Virus record (IMG/VR): IMGVR_UViG_3300031232_000035
Span: 1 to 21,763 of that record
Strand: one strand, 5' to 3'
DNA: 21,763 nt
DNA from: a virus
Positions 6,040 through 12,950 of this stretch are shown one piece after another (the first letter of the stretch is position 1; each line of letters starts with the position of its first letter). The translations under genes were made by a program, and so were the position numbers. The notes beneath the pieces were generated by a model. It was given only the letters and a program-made list of their open reading frames with translations, did no database searches and was not told where the DNA came from.

Positions 6040-8055
6040 ATGTCGCAGACGTTCCTCAGCCAGTCCGTCCCCGGCCCAAGCGCGCTCGGCACGTTTTCGC
6101 GCTCGGTCGATCCCCAGCAGCTGCAGACGTACCTCGCCCTCGAGCAGGCCGAGATCCTGCGTCTGCGCCGCTACAACGAGTTTTGGCGCTTCTACCTCGG
6201 CCAGCACTGGCAGTTCACGCGTGAGGGCGGAGAGCCGCTCGTCACGGTCAACTACTGCCGGCGGATCGTGAACAAGATCTGCGACTGGATGATCGGCAAG
6301 GGCATGCAGGTGACCGTGCCTGCGCCGCTCATGAACTTGACGCTCCCTGTGCTCGAAGAGGTCTGGAAGTACAACAACGAGCAGGAGTGGCTACGCGCTG
6401 CGTCCATCACCGGGTCTGTTACCGGCGACGCTTTCGCGCTCGTGACCTACGAGGACGCAACGGTGCAGGCGCGACGGATGAATCCGCACACGCAGGGCAG
6501 GATCCGTCTCCAGCTCCTCGGCAGCGAGCAGGTGTTCCCGACCTGGGACCCGCTCAACAAGGACACGCTGCTGCAGGTCCGCATCGAGACGCTCTACTAC
6601 GACAGCGCGGCGAGCAAGTCGATGCAGGAGCAGTCGAACACGCAACAGCGCCACCTCCATGTTCTGCGGTTCACGCAGATCATCACGCCAGAGAAGATCA
6701 TCGAGCAGTTCCAGGGTGGCGACCCGACGATTCGGGACAACGTGCTCGGCGAGATCGCGCTCATCCACATCCCAAACCAGATCGTGCCCGGCGAGTATTA
6801 CGGGCTCAGCGACATCGACGGGTTGACGAACATCAACCGAGAGATCAACGAGAAGTACACGGACGTCAGCGACATCATCAACTACCACGCGGCGCCGGTG
6901 ACTGTGATCTTCGGCGCGAAGGCCGGCAACCTCGAGCGCAGCGCCAAGCAGGTGTGGAGCGGGCTGCCGGCGGACGCCAAGGTGCAGCAGCTTGAGCTGT
7001 CGACCAACCTTCAGCAGCCGATCGACTACATCAAGATGGTCCGCGAGGTGTTCATGGAGCTGTCGAACGTGCCCGAGCAGTCGCTCGGCCGCGAGCAGAC
7101 CATCAGCAACACGTCGGGCGTTGCGCTCGCGATCCAGTACCAGCCGCTTGTCGAGCTTGTCGAGCGCAAGTCTCCGCAGTTCTGCCGCGGCATCCAGGAG
7201 ATCAACTACTACATCCTCCGCATCAAGGAGATCGTCGATCGGTCGTTCAAGCTGCCGACGGACCTGTGCAGCAACTGCGGCGGCAAGATCGCCGAGATGG
7301 AGTACCCGGACGGCACGATCCGCCGGCGTTGCTTCATGGTTGACCCGCAGACGTTCGACTTCATGGATCCGGCGAACGTCAAGGTGAAGTACATCCGCCT
7401 GCACAGCTTCGGCCCGTCTGTGAGCGAGGGGCCGGCTCACCAGGTGATGTCCGAGCACAACACGACCGCGCCAAGCGAATGGGACCCCGCGAAGTCGAAG
7501 GATGCAGAGGCCAAGCACGCCGCTGACCAGAAGGCGCTGACACCACCCGCCCCGCCGGCCGAGCCCGGTCAGCCGCCTGCTCCAAAGCCGCCGACGCCGC
7601 CATACGAGCCACCGCAGATGCACGACGTCCAGTTGCCGCCGGAGCCCGAGACGATCACGGTGCAGCGGGCGAAGATCGATCCCAACACCGGGGCCGTTGT
7701 CGCGGACGGCCCGCCGCAGACCATCCAGGTCGTGTGGACCGAGTGCGAGGCGCCGAACTACCTCAACCCGTTCGACACGACGGTCAAGCTCAAGCCGACC
7801 TTGCCCAAGGACAAGGCGCTCGAGATCGCGTACCACACGCTCCTCAAGACCGCGGGTGCGGTGAGCTCGGACTGGATTCGCGAGCACACCGATGACATCG
7901 AGAACCCGGCCGAAGAAAAGAAGCGGTGTGACGCAGAGCGTACCCAGATGGCCGCGCTGACGGCGAAGGCCGGCGGACATTCCGCGGTCCCGCCTCCGAA
8001 GGGCATCAGCCAGCCGAAGGCACAGGACGAAGACCCGACCAAGTCTCAGACGTAG
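6040..8055 (+). CDS. Portal protein (SPP1 gp6/DUF935-like)
   Basis: The 671-residue product is the dodecameric portal at the DNA entry vertex, the docking site of the terminase. The N-terminal region (about 35-130) has the family's FWRFYLGQHW and VNYCRRIVNKICDWMIGKG features, followed by a central clip/stem-like region with INREINEKYTDVSDIINYH (about 265-283), and ISNTSGVALAIQYQPLVELV (about 357-376). Two oddities: residues 410-431 hold a CSNCGG...RRRC cysteine cluster resembling a zinc ribbon, and about residues 495-545 form a proline-rich linker (PPAPPAEPGQPPAPKPPTPP) before a C-terminal domain. The protein is longer than the usual ~450-500 residues, owing to these parts. The ATG directly follows the previous stop without a clear Shine-Dalgarno, so translation is probably coupled. 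Family assignment is strong; the precise subfamily is not certain. Confidence 0.88.
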   Translation: MSQTFLSQSVPGPSALGTFSRSVDPQQLQTYLALEQAEILRLRRYNEFWRFYLGQHWQFTREGGEPLVTVNYCRRIVNKICDWMIGKGMQVTVPAPLMNLTLPVLEEVWKYNNEQEWLRAASITGSVTGDAFALVTYEDATVQARRMNPHTQGRIRLQLLGSEQVFPTWDPLNKDTLLQVRIETLYYDSAASKSMQEQSNTQQRHLHVLRFTQIITPEKIIEQFQGGDPTIRDNVLGEIALIHIPNQIVPGEYYGLSDIDGLTNINREINEKYTDVSDIINYHAAPVTVIFGAKAGNLERSAKQVWSGLPADAKVQQLELSTNLQQPIDYIKMVREVFMELSNVPEQSLGREQTISNTSGVALAIQYQPLVELVERKSPQFCRGIQEINYYILRIKEIVDRSFKLPTDLCSNCGGKIAEMEYPDGTIRRRCFMVDPQTFDFMDPANVKVKYIRLHSFGPSVSEGPAHQVMSEHNTTAPSEWDPAKSKDAEAKHAADQKALTPPAPPAEPGQPPAPKPPTPPYEPPQMHDVQLPPEPETITVQRAKIDPNTGAVVADGPPQTIQVVWTECEAPNYLNPFDTTVKLKPTLPKDKALEIAYHTLLKTAGAVSSDWIREHTDDIENPAEEKKRCDAERTQMAALTAKAGGHSAVPPPKGISQPKAQDEDPTKSQT

Positions 8056-8058
8056 ACG

Positions 8059-8067
8059 TGGTAGGCT
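8059..8067 (+). promoter_or_regulatory. Extended -10 promoter (TGGTAGGCT)
   Basis: TGGTAGGCT stands 3 nt after the portal stop codon and fits TGnTAnnnT. No good -35 is seen at 16-18 nt. It would drive the gene at 8119 with a ~45-nt leader containing a GCAA-tetraloop hairpin and an AAGGAG Shine-Dalgarno. The gap location and similarity to the other TGGTAnnnT sites support it. Confidence 0.45.
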
Positions 8068-8080
8068 CACGGAACGGTGA

Positions 8081-8094
8081 CAGGGGCAACCCTG
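8081..8094 (+). other. GNRA-tetraloop hairpin in a 5' leader
   Basis: CAGGG (8081-8085) and CCCTG (8090-8094) close a GCAA tetraloop, a very stable RNA hairpin form. It lies between the -10 box at 8062 and the Shine-Dalgarno at 8107, so it may protect the 5' end of the message or tune translation. It is short, so chance is possible. Confidence 0.4.
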
Positions 8095-8118
8095 GCCGGG
8101 CTTAACAAGGAGATCCCG

Positions 8119-8529
8119 ATGTCCCGTTTCACGAACCAGAATCTTCGGTCCATCTACAACACCGGCAACCGCGACAAGCTGCGCGACACGCTGAACGCGG
8201 TCGACGGCTTTGTGGGCGATGCCGCCTCGATCGGCGTGCCGCCTGTCGTGACGTCCGGCGCGATCGATCCGCTGCGCAAGGTGACGCGGCTGTCGGTCAC
8301 CGGCACGACCGCATTCACGCTGGCTGACGGCACCATCCCCGGCCAGCGCGTCGTCGCGCGGGTCTCGGTCTCTGCCAGCACGCCCAACGGCTCGGTCACG
8401 CCGGCTCACACTGACGGCACGTACACCAGCGTCAACACGATGAGCGTCGTGGGGACCTCGGTCGAGCTGATCTGGAACGGGACCGGCTGGGCGCTTGGGT
8501 TCGTTTCCGGCACGCTGACGATCACCTAG
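8119..8529 (+). CDS. Beta-rich small virion protein, probable decoration/head protein
   Basis: The ATG at 8119 is chosen because AAGGAG (8107-8112) precedes it; an upstream in-frame GTG at 8077 would read through the leader hairpin and has no Shine-Dalgarno. The 136-residue product has a helical start (MSRFTNQNLRSIYNTGNRDKL) and then alternating strands with Thr/Ser/Val, ending VELIWNGTGWALGFVSGTLT. The strand pattern ending in WNGTGW is seen in many phage surface or stabilisation domains, so a head decoration or minor capsid role is inferred from pattern and position between portal and capsid genes, not from a named family. It has its own promoter-like element, which suggests high expression and fits a virion component. 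Confidence 0.65.
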   Translation: MSRFTNQNLRSIYNTGNRDKLRDTLNAVDGFVGDAASIGVPPVVTSGAIDPLRKVTRLSVTGTTAFTLADGTIPGQRVVARVSVSASTPNGSVTPAHTDGTYTSVNTMSVVGTSVELIWNGTGWALGFVSGTLTIT

Positions 8530-8538
8530 TGGTACGCT
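8530..8538 (+). promoter_or_regulatory. Extended -10 promoter (TGGTACGCT), leaderless
   Basis: TGGTACGCT directly follows the stop codon at 8527-8529. Seven nt separate it from the ATG at 8546, as at 4764-4780, so transcription should begin at the start codon. The ATG has no Shine-Dalgarno, which agrees with a leaderless message. No -35 is evident. Confidence 0.45.
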
Positions 8539-8545
8539 GCGTGGC

Positions 8546-8869
8546 ATGTCCACCTTCATGCCATCGATCGTCGCGCGCACGCTCGGCGTCGGCGACCGCG
8601 CCACTGTGATCGAGCAGCCGGGCAACCCGGCAACCGTCGTCGACCCTCGAGCGGTGAACGACGAGCGCAACCCGATCTTTTTTGCTACCGCCGAGAACAA
8701 GGTGGCTCCGTGGCTCGAGAAGATCCGCGCGAGCAAGCCCTACAAGGTGCTGCCGGGCGGCCGACTGGTTCATCGCGGCGAGCAGCCCCTCACGGCTCCT
8801 CACATGCCGCGTCAAGTCTCGCTCGGCCACGACAGCAACCTCAACACGTCGTCTGGCCGGCACCTCTGA
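8546..8869 (+). CDS. Hypothetical protein in the head gene cluster
   Basis: The 107-residue product starts at an ATG with no Shine-Dalgarno but with an extended -10 exactly 7 nt upstream. Sequence features are modest: an N-terminal half with VIEQPGNPATVVDPRAVN, a central helix (NKVAPWLEKIRASK) and a basic, Gly/His/Ser-rich C-terminus (RQVSLGHDSNLNTSSGRHL). No domain, cysteine cluster or membrane segment is visible. The stop overlaps the next start (TGATG at 8867-8871). It is probably a small virion or assembly protein because of its position between portal and scaffold, but that is inference from neighbours only. Confidence 0.55.
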   Translation: MSTFMPSIVARTLGVGDRATVIEQPGNPATVVDPRAVNDERNPIFFATAENKVAPWLEKIRASKPYKVLPGGRLVHRGEQPLTAPHMPRQVSLGHDSNLNTSSGRHL

Positions 8870-9057
8870 TGAGCCGCCCTTCCCAAGGCGAAACCGGCGG
8901 TGTCGGGTCGATCTACAGCGCGCGGCTCAGCGAGCGTCACACGCCGTCCGCAAAGTGCGCCAAGACGCCGGCTGGCCGCGCGTACGTCAAGCGGATGCAG
9001 GCCAGCCGCGATGTCCACAAGGACGTCCCGGTCAAGGCCAAACCGACCCGCAAGTAG
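8869..9057 (+). CDS. Small protein sharing the GSIYSA motif with its neighbour
   Basis: Starting at ATG 8869, overlapping the previous stop by one base, this gene encodes 62 residues. Residues about 5-22 (QGETGGVGSIYSARLSER) are nearly the same as a segment of the gene at 9143 (QGEVGGAGSIYSAQLNER), so the two proteins share a short conserved unit. The remainder is basic (KCAKTPAGRAYVKRMQASRD and a KAKPTRK tail). I recognise no family. The shared motif, repeated in two adjacent genes, suggests that both bind the same partner, possibly a capsid component, and supports both being real genes. The overlap suggests translational coupling. Confidence 0.65.
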   Translation: MSRPSQGETGGVGSIYSARLSERHTPSAKCAKTPAGRAYVKRMQASRDVHKDVPVKAKPTRK

Positions 9058-9065
9058 CGTCGCGC

Positions 9066-9094
9066 TGGACTTCGGGGGTCCACACAGTTAGGCT
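9066..9094 (+). promoter_or_regulatory. Hairpin followed by a -10-like box before the gene at 9143
   Basis: TGGAC (9066-9070) can pair with GTCCA (9078-9082), and TAGGCT (9089-9094, TAnnnT) follows. The same TAGGCT hexamer occurs in the promoter at 8059. The leader then runs to AAGGAG (9129-9134) and the ATG at 9143. Here there is no TGn extension and no good -35, so this site is weaker than the others. Confidence 0.3.
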
Positions 9095-9142
9095 GCCTTG
9101 TAAGACATCGTTCGGTGTCAACGTCAACAAGGAGAACCTGAC

Positions 9143-9418
9143 ATGGCAAGTGGAACAAATCGTATGGCGACCGGCGTGGGCGCCGCCGCCAGCCAGAGCG
9201 TCGACGCGACCGAGGACGGTACGACCGGTGAGACCGGCCCGAACTCGTCCCAGGGCGAGGTCGGCGGCGCCGGCTCGATCTACAGCGCTCAGCTCAACGA
9301 GCGCCCCAACATCTCCAACCCGCGCAACCAGGGGCCGGTTCGGAACCCGTCCATGCTCGGCCGCGCGTCGATGCCGGTCGTCACGGCGTCGCAGCGCCAC
9401 ACGGGCAAGATCAGCTAG
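9143..9418 (+). CDS. Small protein with GSIYSA motif, head gene cluster
   Basis: The 91-residue product begins MASGTNRMATGVGAAASQ, is Gly/Ser/Thr/Asn rich and likely flexible, and contains QGEVGGAGSIYSAQLNER at about residues 37-54, closely matching the upstream neighbour. It ends VVTASQRHTGKIS. AAGGAG at 9129-9134 is 8 nt before the ATG, a strong ribosome binding site, so the protein is probably made in quantity. No enzyme motif is visible. Position before the scaffold and capsid genes and a good Shine-Dalgarno suggest a virion or assembly component; the exact role is unknown. Confidence 0.65.
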   Translation: MASGTNRMATGVGAAASQSVDATEDGTTGETGPNSSQGEVGGAGSIYSAQLNERPNISNPRNQGPVRNPSMLGRASMPVVTASQRHTGKIS

Positions 9419-9454
9419 CCGCTGACCAGCCAGCAACCCCGGTAAGCACAGCAC

Positions 9455-10669
9455 ATGACCACCCCCAATATCGACCCCAACGCGCCCGCGGTCACCGTGA
9501 CCGCAATCGAAGCCCCCATCGCGCCCCTCACCATGCCCCAGCAAGTGCCGGCCCCTCAGCCAACCATCCAACCGGTCACGCCCGTCACCTACACCGCGCA
9601 GGACATCGAGCGTGCTCGTGAGCAAGAGAAGGCGAAGTTGTACACGCGCCAGAAGGAGCTGGCCGACGAGCTGGCCGCGCTCAAGGCTGCCACCAAGCAG
9701 TCGACTGCAACCGCCGAGCAGACGCCGTCCCCCGAGCTTGTCGAGCTGCGGCAGACCATGCAGCAGATGGCTCAGCAGGTGAGCCAGCTGACCGCGACCA
9801 ACGCGCAGGAGGCAGCAGCCCGGCGCACCGCCGAGCTGACCCTGTTCATGAACCAGCGGATCACCGCCTATCAGGCGGCGGGTCACGGCCTCGTGATGCG
9901 GATGATCGGCGGCGTCGACGAGCAGTCGATCGAGGCGAGCATCGTCGCGTCGGCTCAGGAGTACGCAGCGATCGTTGCGACCATCCAGCCGGCCGCGCCG
10001 CAGCAGCACCCGATCACGGTCCAGGTTCAGGCCACGCCAGCGGCGAGCTACGGCTTCCCTAGCGTGCCCAACGCCCAGTCCGTGGCTTCCTACGATCCGG
10101 GCCAACAGAACTTCATCGAGCAGGTCAACGTAAACACGACGCCTGACGCGGTTCGCAACGGCGACTACGCGAAGAACCGCCCCCAGATCATGGCGTCGCT
10201 CAGATCCCAGACCAGCGGGATCGCCGGCTCGATGAGCAACGCGCCTCGGTACATGCCGACGCCCGGCCAGCTGCCACCGAGCACTTGGCAGAACGTCCAG
10301 CAACCGCAGGCGTTGCCGACGCCACAGGTGCAGGCCCCGCAGTATCAGCAGCCGCAGCAATTCGCGCAGCCGCAGATGCCGCAGGTCGCGCCGCCCCAAT
10401 ACATCCAGCAGCCGGCCGTCCAGCTGCCGCAGTACCCGCAACCGCAGCAGCCCGGGATCGACGTCGCTTCCATCCGCGCTCATGCGATCTCGACCGTCAC
10501 CCAGCACCTCGCGAACCCTGGTTCCGCGCCGCCGGCTCCGCTGCCGAACGGCCGCACCCCGGGCACGCACGCTGAGTACGCCAACCGCAACGGTGTCACG
10601 GGCGCCCCCAACGGCGCTCCGGTTCAGGCCAGCTTCAACGGCCAGAACCCGATGATCCGCAACTCGTAG
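9455..10669 (+). CDS. Scaffold-like capsid assembly protein
   Basis: The 404-residue product stands immediately upstream of the major capsid gene, where scaffolds are normally found. It has a Pro/Thr-rich start, a predicted coiled-coil stretch at about residues 49-130 (IERAREQEKAKLYTRQKELA, then ELVELRQTMQQMAQQVSQL), and a long Pro/Gln-rich low-complexity region at about 270-335 (repeated QPQQ, APQYQQ). Acidic/helical plus disordered composition without a catalytic triad is typical of scaffolding proteins, so I infer that role; family identity is not shown by a motif. There is no obvious Shine-Dalgarno before the ATG at 9455. Many minus-strand frames are open across it because of codon bias. 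Alternatives are a minor virion protein or a scaffold fused to another function. Confidence 0.65.
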   Translation: MTTPNIDPNAPAVTVTAIEAPIAPLTMPQQVPAPQPTIQPVTPVTYTAQDIERAREQEKAKLYTRQKELADELAALKAATKQSTATAEQTPSPELVELRQTMQQMAQQVSQLTATNAQEAAARRTAELTLFMNQRITAYQAAGHGLVMRMIGGVDEQSIEASIVASAQEYAAIVATIQPAAPQQHPITVQVQATPAASYGFPSVPNAQSVASYDPGQQNFIEQVNVNTTPDAVRNGDYAKNRPQIMASLRSQTSGIAGSMSNAPRYMPTPGQLPPSTWQNVQQPQALPTPQVQAPQYQQPQQFAQPQMPQVAPPQYIQQPAVQLPQYPQPQQPGIDVASIRAHAISTVTQHLANPGSAPPAPLPNGRTPGTHAEYANRNGVTGAPNGAPVQASFNGQNPMIRNS

Positions 10670-10727
10670 AAGATCGATCCGACTTCGGTCCCACCCTCAT
10701 CAACAACGACCTCACGGAGTTCACAAG

Positions 10728-11711
10728 ATGCCAAGCGTTCTGAACACTGCGGTGGCAAACGGAGTCGGGTTCAACCAACTCCTCGATGCCACACGCGACG
10801 TCTTCTCGGCCGAGATCTGGTTCTCGGCGCTTCCGGTCCTGAAATGGGACCAGTTCACCACCAAGAAGACCGAACTCGGGGTTCAGGCTGGAAAGACGAT
10901 CCAGATCCCCAAGTACGGCAACATCAAGCGCGGCGGTAAGCTGAGCGAGGGCGTGCGCATGAAGACGCAGCCCATGTCGCTCAGCTCGCAGAGCGTCACG
11001 GTGTCCGAATACGGCAACGCGGTCGGCTTCAGCGAGTTCCTGCTGCAGACTTCGTTCTACGACCAGCTGTCAGCGGCGAGCCTCCTGCTCGGCCGCGACA
11101 TGGCGGTCGTGCTCGACACCGAGCTGCGCAACGTCGGCGTCAACGGCGTCAACGTGGTCTACGGCGGCAAGAAGGGGTCGCGCACCGCCGTGACCTCCTC
11201 TGACGTGTTCTCCACCGTCGTCGTGAAGGACGCGGTCGAGACGCTCGAGACCAACAACGCTCCGAAGTGGGCCGGGGACCACTACATCTGCTTCGCGCAC
11301 CCGCACCAGATGCGCGGTCTGCGCGATGACAACGACTGGATCAACGCGTCGCTCTACTCGGGCGCCGAGCAGATCTACACCGGCGAGGTCGGCCGCTACG
11401 AGGACGTCCGGTTCATCAGCACGACGGTCATGCCGAACGGCGCGAACGGCGCCATCGACGCCACGACCGGCGACTTCGTCGACATCGGGTTCTCTCAGCC
11501 GCTCGCCAACGGGACGGCCGGCAACGTGACCACGATCTACCAGGCGGTGTTCTTCGGCGAGTACGCCGTTGGCAATGCCACGGCGCTGCCCGTCGAGATG
11601 CGCGACAACGGTGTCCAGGACTTCGGCCGCGAGCACGGCCTGGCCTGGTACGCGATCTTCGGCCAGGGAGCGCTGGAAACCAACAACCTCGTGGTCGCCG
11701 AGACCGCGTAA
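10728..11711 (+). CDS. Major capsid protein, N4-gp56-like (HK97 fold)
   Basis: The 327-residue product forms the capsid shell. Family signs in order are the N-terminal arm with FSAEIWFSALPVLKWDQF, the E-loop-like region QAGKTIQIPKYGNIKRGGKL (about 53-72), the spine helix with LGRDMAVVLDTELRNVG (about 120-136), the peptidase-like HPHQMRGLRDDNDW segment (about 189-202) followed by YTGEVGRYEDVRFISTT, and the C-terminal AWYAIFGQGALETNN (about 306-320). These resemble the N4-gp56 family of HK97-fold capsid proteins. ACGGAG at 10713-10718 serves as Shine-Dalgarno. Length matches the family. The gene follows the scaffold candidate and precedes the head-tail genes as expected. No prohead protease is seen nearby, so maturation cleavage, if it occurs, depends on a gene elsewhere. 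Confidence 0.88.
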   Translation: MPSVLNTAVANGVGFNQLLDATRDVFSAEIWFSALPVLKWDQFTTKKTELGVQAGKTIQIPKYGNIKRGGKLSEGVRMKTQPMSLSSQSVTVSEYGNAVGFSEFLLQTSFYDQLSAASLLLGRDMAVVLDTELRNVGVNGVNVVYGGKKGSRTAVTSSDVFSTVVVKDAVETLETNNAPKWAGDHYICFAHPHQMRGLRDDNDWINASLYSGAEQIYTGEVGRYEDVRFISTTVMPNGANGAIDATTGDFVDIGFSQPLANGTAGNVTTIYQAVFFGEYAVGNATALPVEMRDNGVQDFGREHGLAWYAIFGQGALETNNLVVAETA

Positions 11712-11726
11712 GAGAGGAGCGAGAAC

Positions 11727-12476
11727 ATGACCCAGCAAACGATCTACTACGGTCTCCCCCGCCCGCCGCACCCCGGCGTCAACAACTCGATGCTGCAGGA
11801 CGGTCCAATCGTCTGCGACATCTACGACGCCATGGCCAACGCCGACACCGCCGTCCTGACGTTGCCGGTCATCGGCGATTTGTCGATGGCGCCTCGCGAC
11901 GTTCAGGTCTACCGGCACACCGGTGGAGACGTCACGTCTGCGGCGAGCGCGACCTTCGCGCTCAACAACGGCGCCACCCTGCAGTTCCAGATCGATCCGA
12001 ACAGCAAGGCGGACTCGACCCAGCGCGGCCAGGTCCAGCTCAACCACACGCTGGTCGGGCTCACGAACGGCTCGGCGACCGCGGCGCAGATCGCGGCCAG
12101 CATCAACGGTGACGTCAACCTGCAGCCGTACATCCGTGCGGTCGCTGGTTTGACGGCCAACGCTGTCACGCTGTTCCCGATGCTCTCGGCGCCGTTCCTG
12201 TTCAAGTCGACCAACATCCCGGCGGCCCAGCAGTTCGCCGCGCTCGAGGGCAGCCAGGTCCCTCAGTTCACGATCACCGGCGGGACCGCAGCCAACCTGC
12301 TCGCGTTCCCCGCGGGCTTCGTCGGGTACAACACCCGGTCGTACGTCTCGCAGACGATCGGCCTCGCCGGCGTGACCGGGTTCTCGTACGCGTACAACGC
12401 GACGACGCGCGCGCTGACGTTGACCAACACGACGGGCGGCGCGGTCAACCGCGTCTCCATGCTCGTCTGGATGTAA
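11727..12476 (+). CDS. Probable head-surface or minor virion protein
   Basis: The 249-residue product has a strong Shine-Dalgarno (GAGAGGAGC just after the capsid stop) and sits directly behind the major capsid gene. After a Pro/Tyr N-terminus (TIYYGLPRPPHPGVNN) most of it alternates beta strands and turns (TFALNNGATLQFQIDP, FTITGGTAANLLAFPAGF, YNATTRALTLTNTTGG), ending MLVWM. The last ~60 residues with repeated Thr/Gly turns recall a beta-sandwich tip. No family is recognisable to me. Decoration or head-fibre protein is the best guess from place and composition; a neck protein is the alternative. Confidence 0.65.
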   Translation: MTQQTIYYGLPRPPHPGVNNSMLQDGPIVCDIYDAMANADTAVLTLPVIGDLSMAPRDVQVYRHTGGDVTSAASATFALNNGATLQFQIDPNSKADSTQRGQVQLNHTLVGLTNGSATAAQIAASINGDVNLQPYIRAVAGLTANAVTLFPMLSAPFLFKSTNIPAAQQFAALEGSQVPQFTITGGTAANLLAFPAGFVGYNTRSYVSQTIGLAGVTGFSYAYNATTRALTLTNTTGGAVNRVSMLVWM

Positions 12477-12482
12477 ACCAGC

Positions 12483-12947
12483 ATGGCCAGGAACAACACG
12501 ACCAAGCCCGATGTGGCTGTCGCACCGTCAGGCTACCAGGCGGCTGGATTGCCTGTGGACGCGGTGCCCGTGGCCACGTCGGAGATCACGCGGGACAAGG
12601 ATCGCGCACCCGATGCCCCGCCTCAATCGGACGTCGGTCCGGCGCAGACACCGGAGACCCCGATGCCACCGCCGGTCGACGAGGTCGCCCTGCTGCTCGA
12701 CCACGAGCCAACCAGGAGCGAGCTGACGCGTGAGCGCGCGGTCATCCACGAGAGCGACGTCGTCGTGATCGAGGAGGCCGAGCCTGAGCCTGTCATCGTT
12801 CACGCGGTTCCGACCGACGTGTACGTGACGCCTCGGCTGACGCAGAACTGCCGGATCGGCGGCGAGTGGTACTCGTTCAACGCGGGAACGCGCACCAAGG
12901 TCTCCAGCGACATCGTCGACCACCTCAAGCGCGCCGGGGTCATCTAG
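12483..12947 (+). CDS. Hypothetical head-tail region protein, two-part
   Basis: The 154-residue product splits into an N-terminal ~110 residues that are Pro/Glu/Asp/Val rich and probably disordered (PDAPPQSDVGPAQTPETPMP) and a compact C-terminal ~40 residues (NCRIGGEWYSFNAGTRTKVS, then DIVDHLKRAGVI). The C-terminal end has the small SH3-like feel of short phage proteins that end in a helix followed by Gly and a hydrophobic pair, as also seen in the gene at 15615 (LLERGDLVKEI). No Shine-Dalgarno is evident; the ATG is 6 nt after the previous stop, so re-initiation is likely. A linker or adaptor that ties parts of the head together is possible but unproven. Confidence 0.6.
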   Translation: MARNNTTKPDVAVAPSGYQAAGLPVDAVPVATSEITRDKDRAPDAPPQSDVGPAQTPETPMPPPVDEVALLLDHEPTRSELTRERAVIHESDVVVIEEAEPEPVIVHAVPTDVYVTPRLTQNCRIGGEWYSFNAGTRTKVSSDIVDHLKRAGVI

Positions 12948-12950
12948 CCC

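Noticed and set aside
8077-8118. GTG start 14 codons upstream of the gene at 8119
   Set aside because: The added residues come from the leader hairpin and Shine-Dalgarno; AAGGAG at 8107-8112 fits the ATG at 8119.
6391-8736. Very long open frame on the minus strand (781 aa) across the portal gene
   Set aside because: It is antisense to a clear portal gene, consists of Arg/Leu/Val/Asp-rich low-information sequence typical of the reverse reading of GC-rich codons, and has no start signals. The same holds for the minus-strand frames at 3306-4529, 9032-10570, 12975-14372 and 19771-20961.
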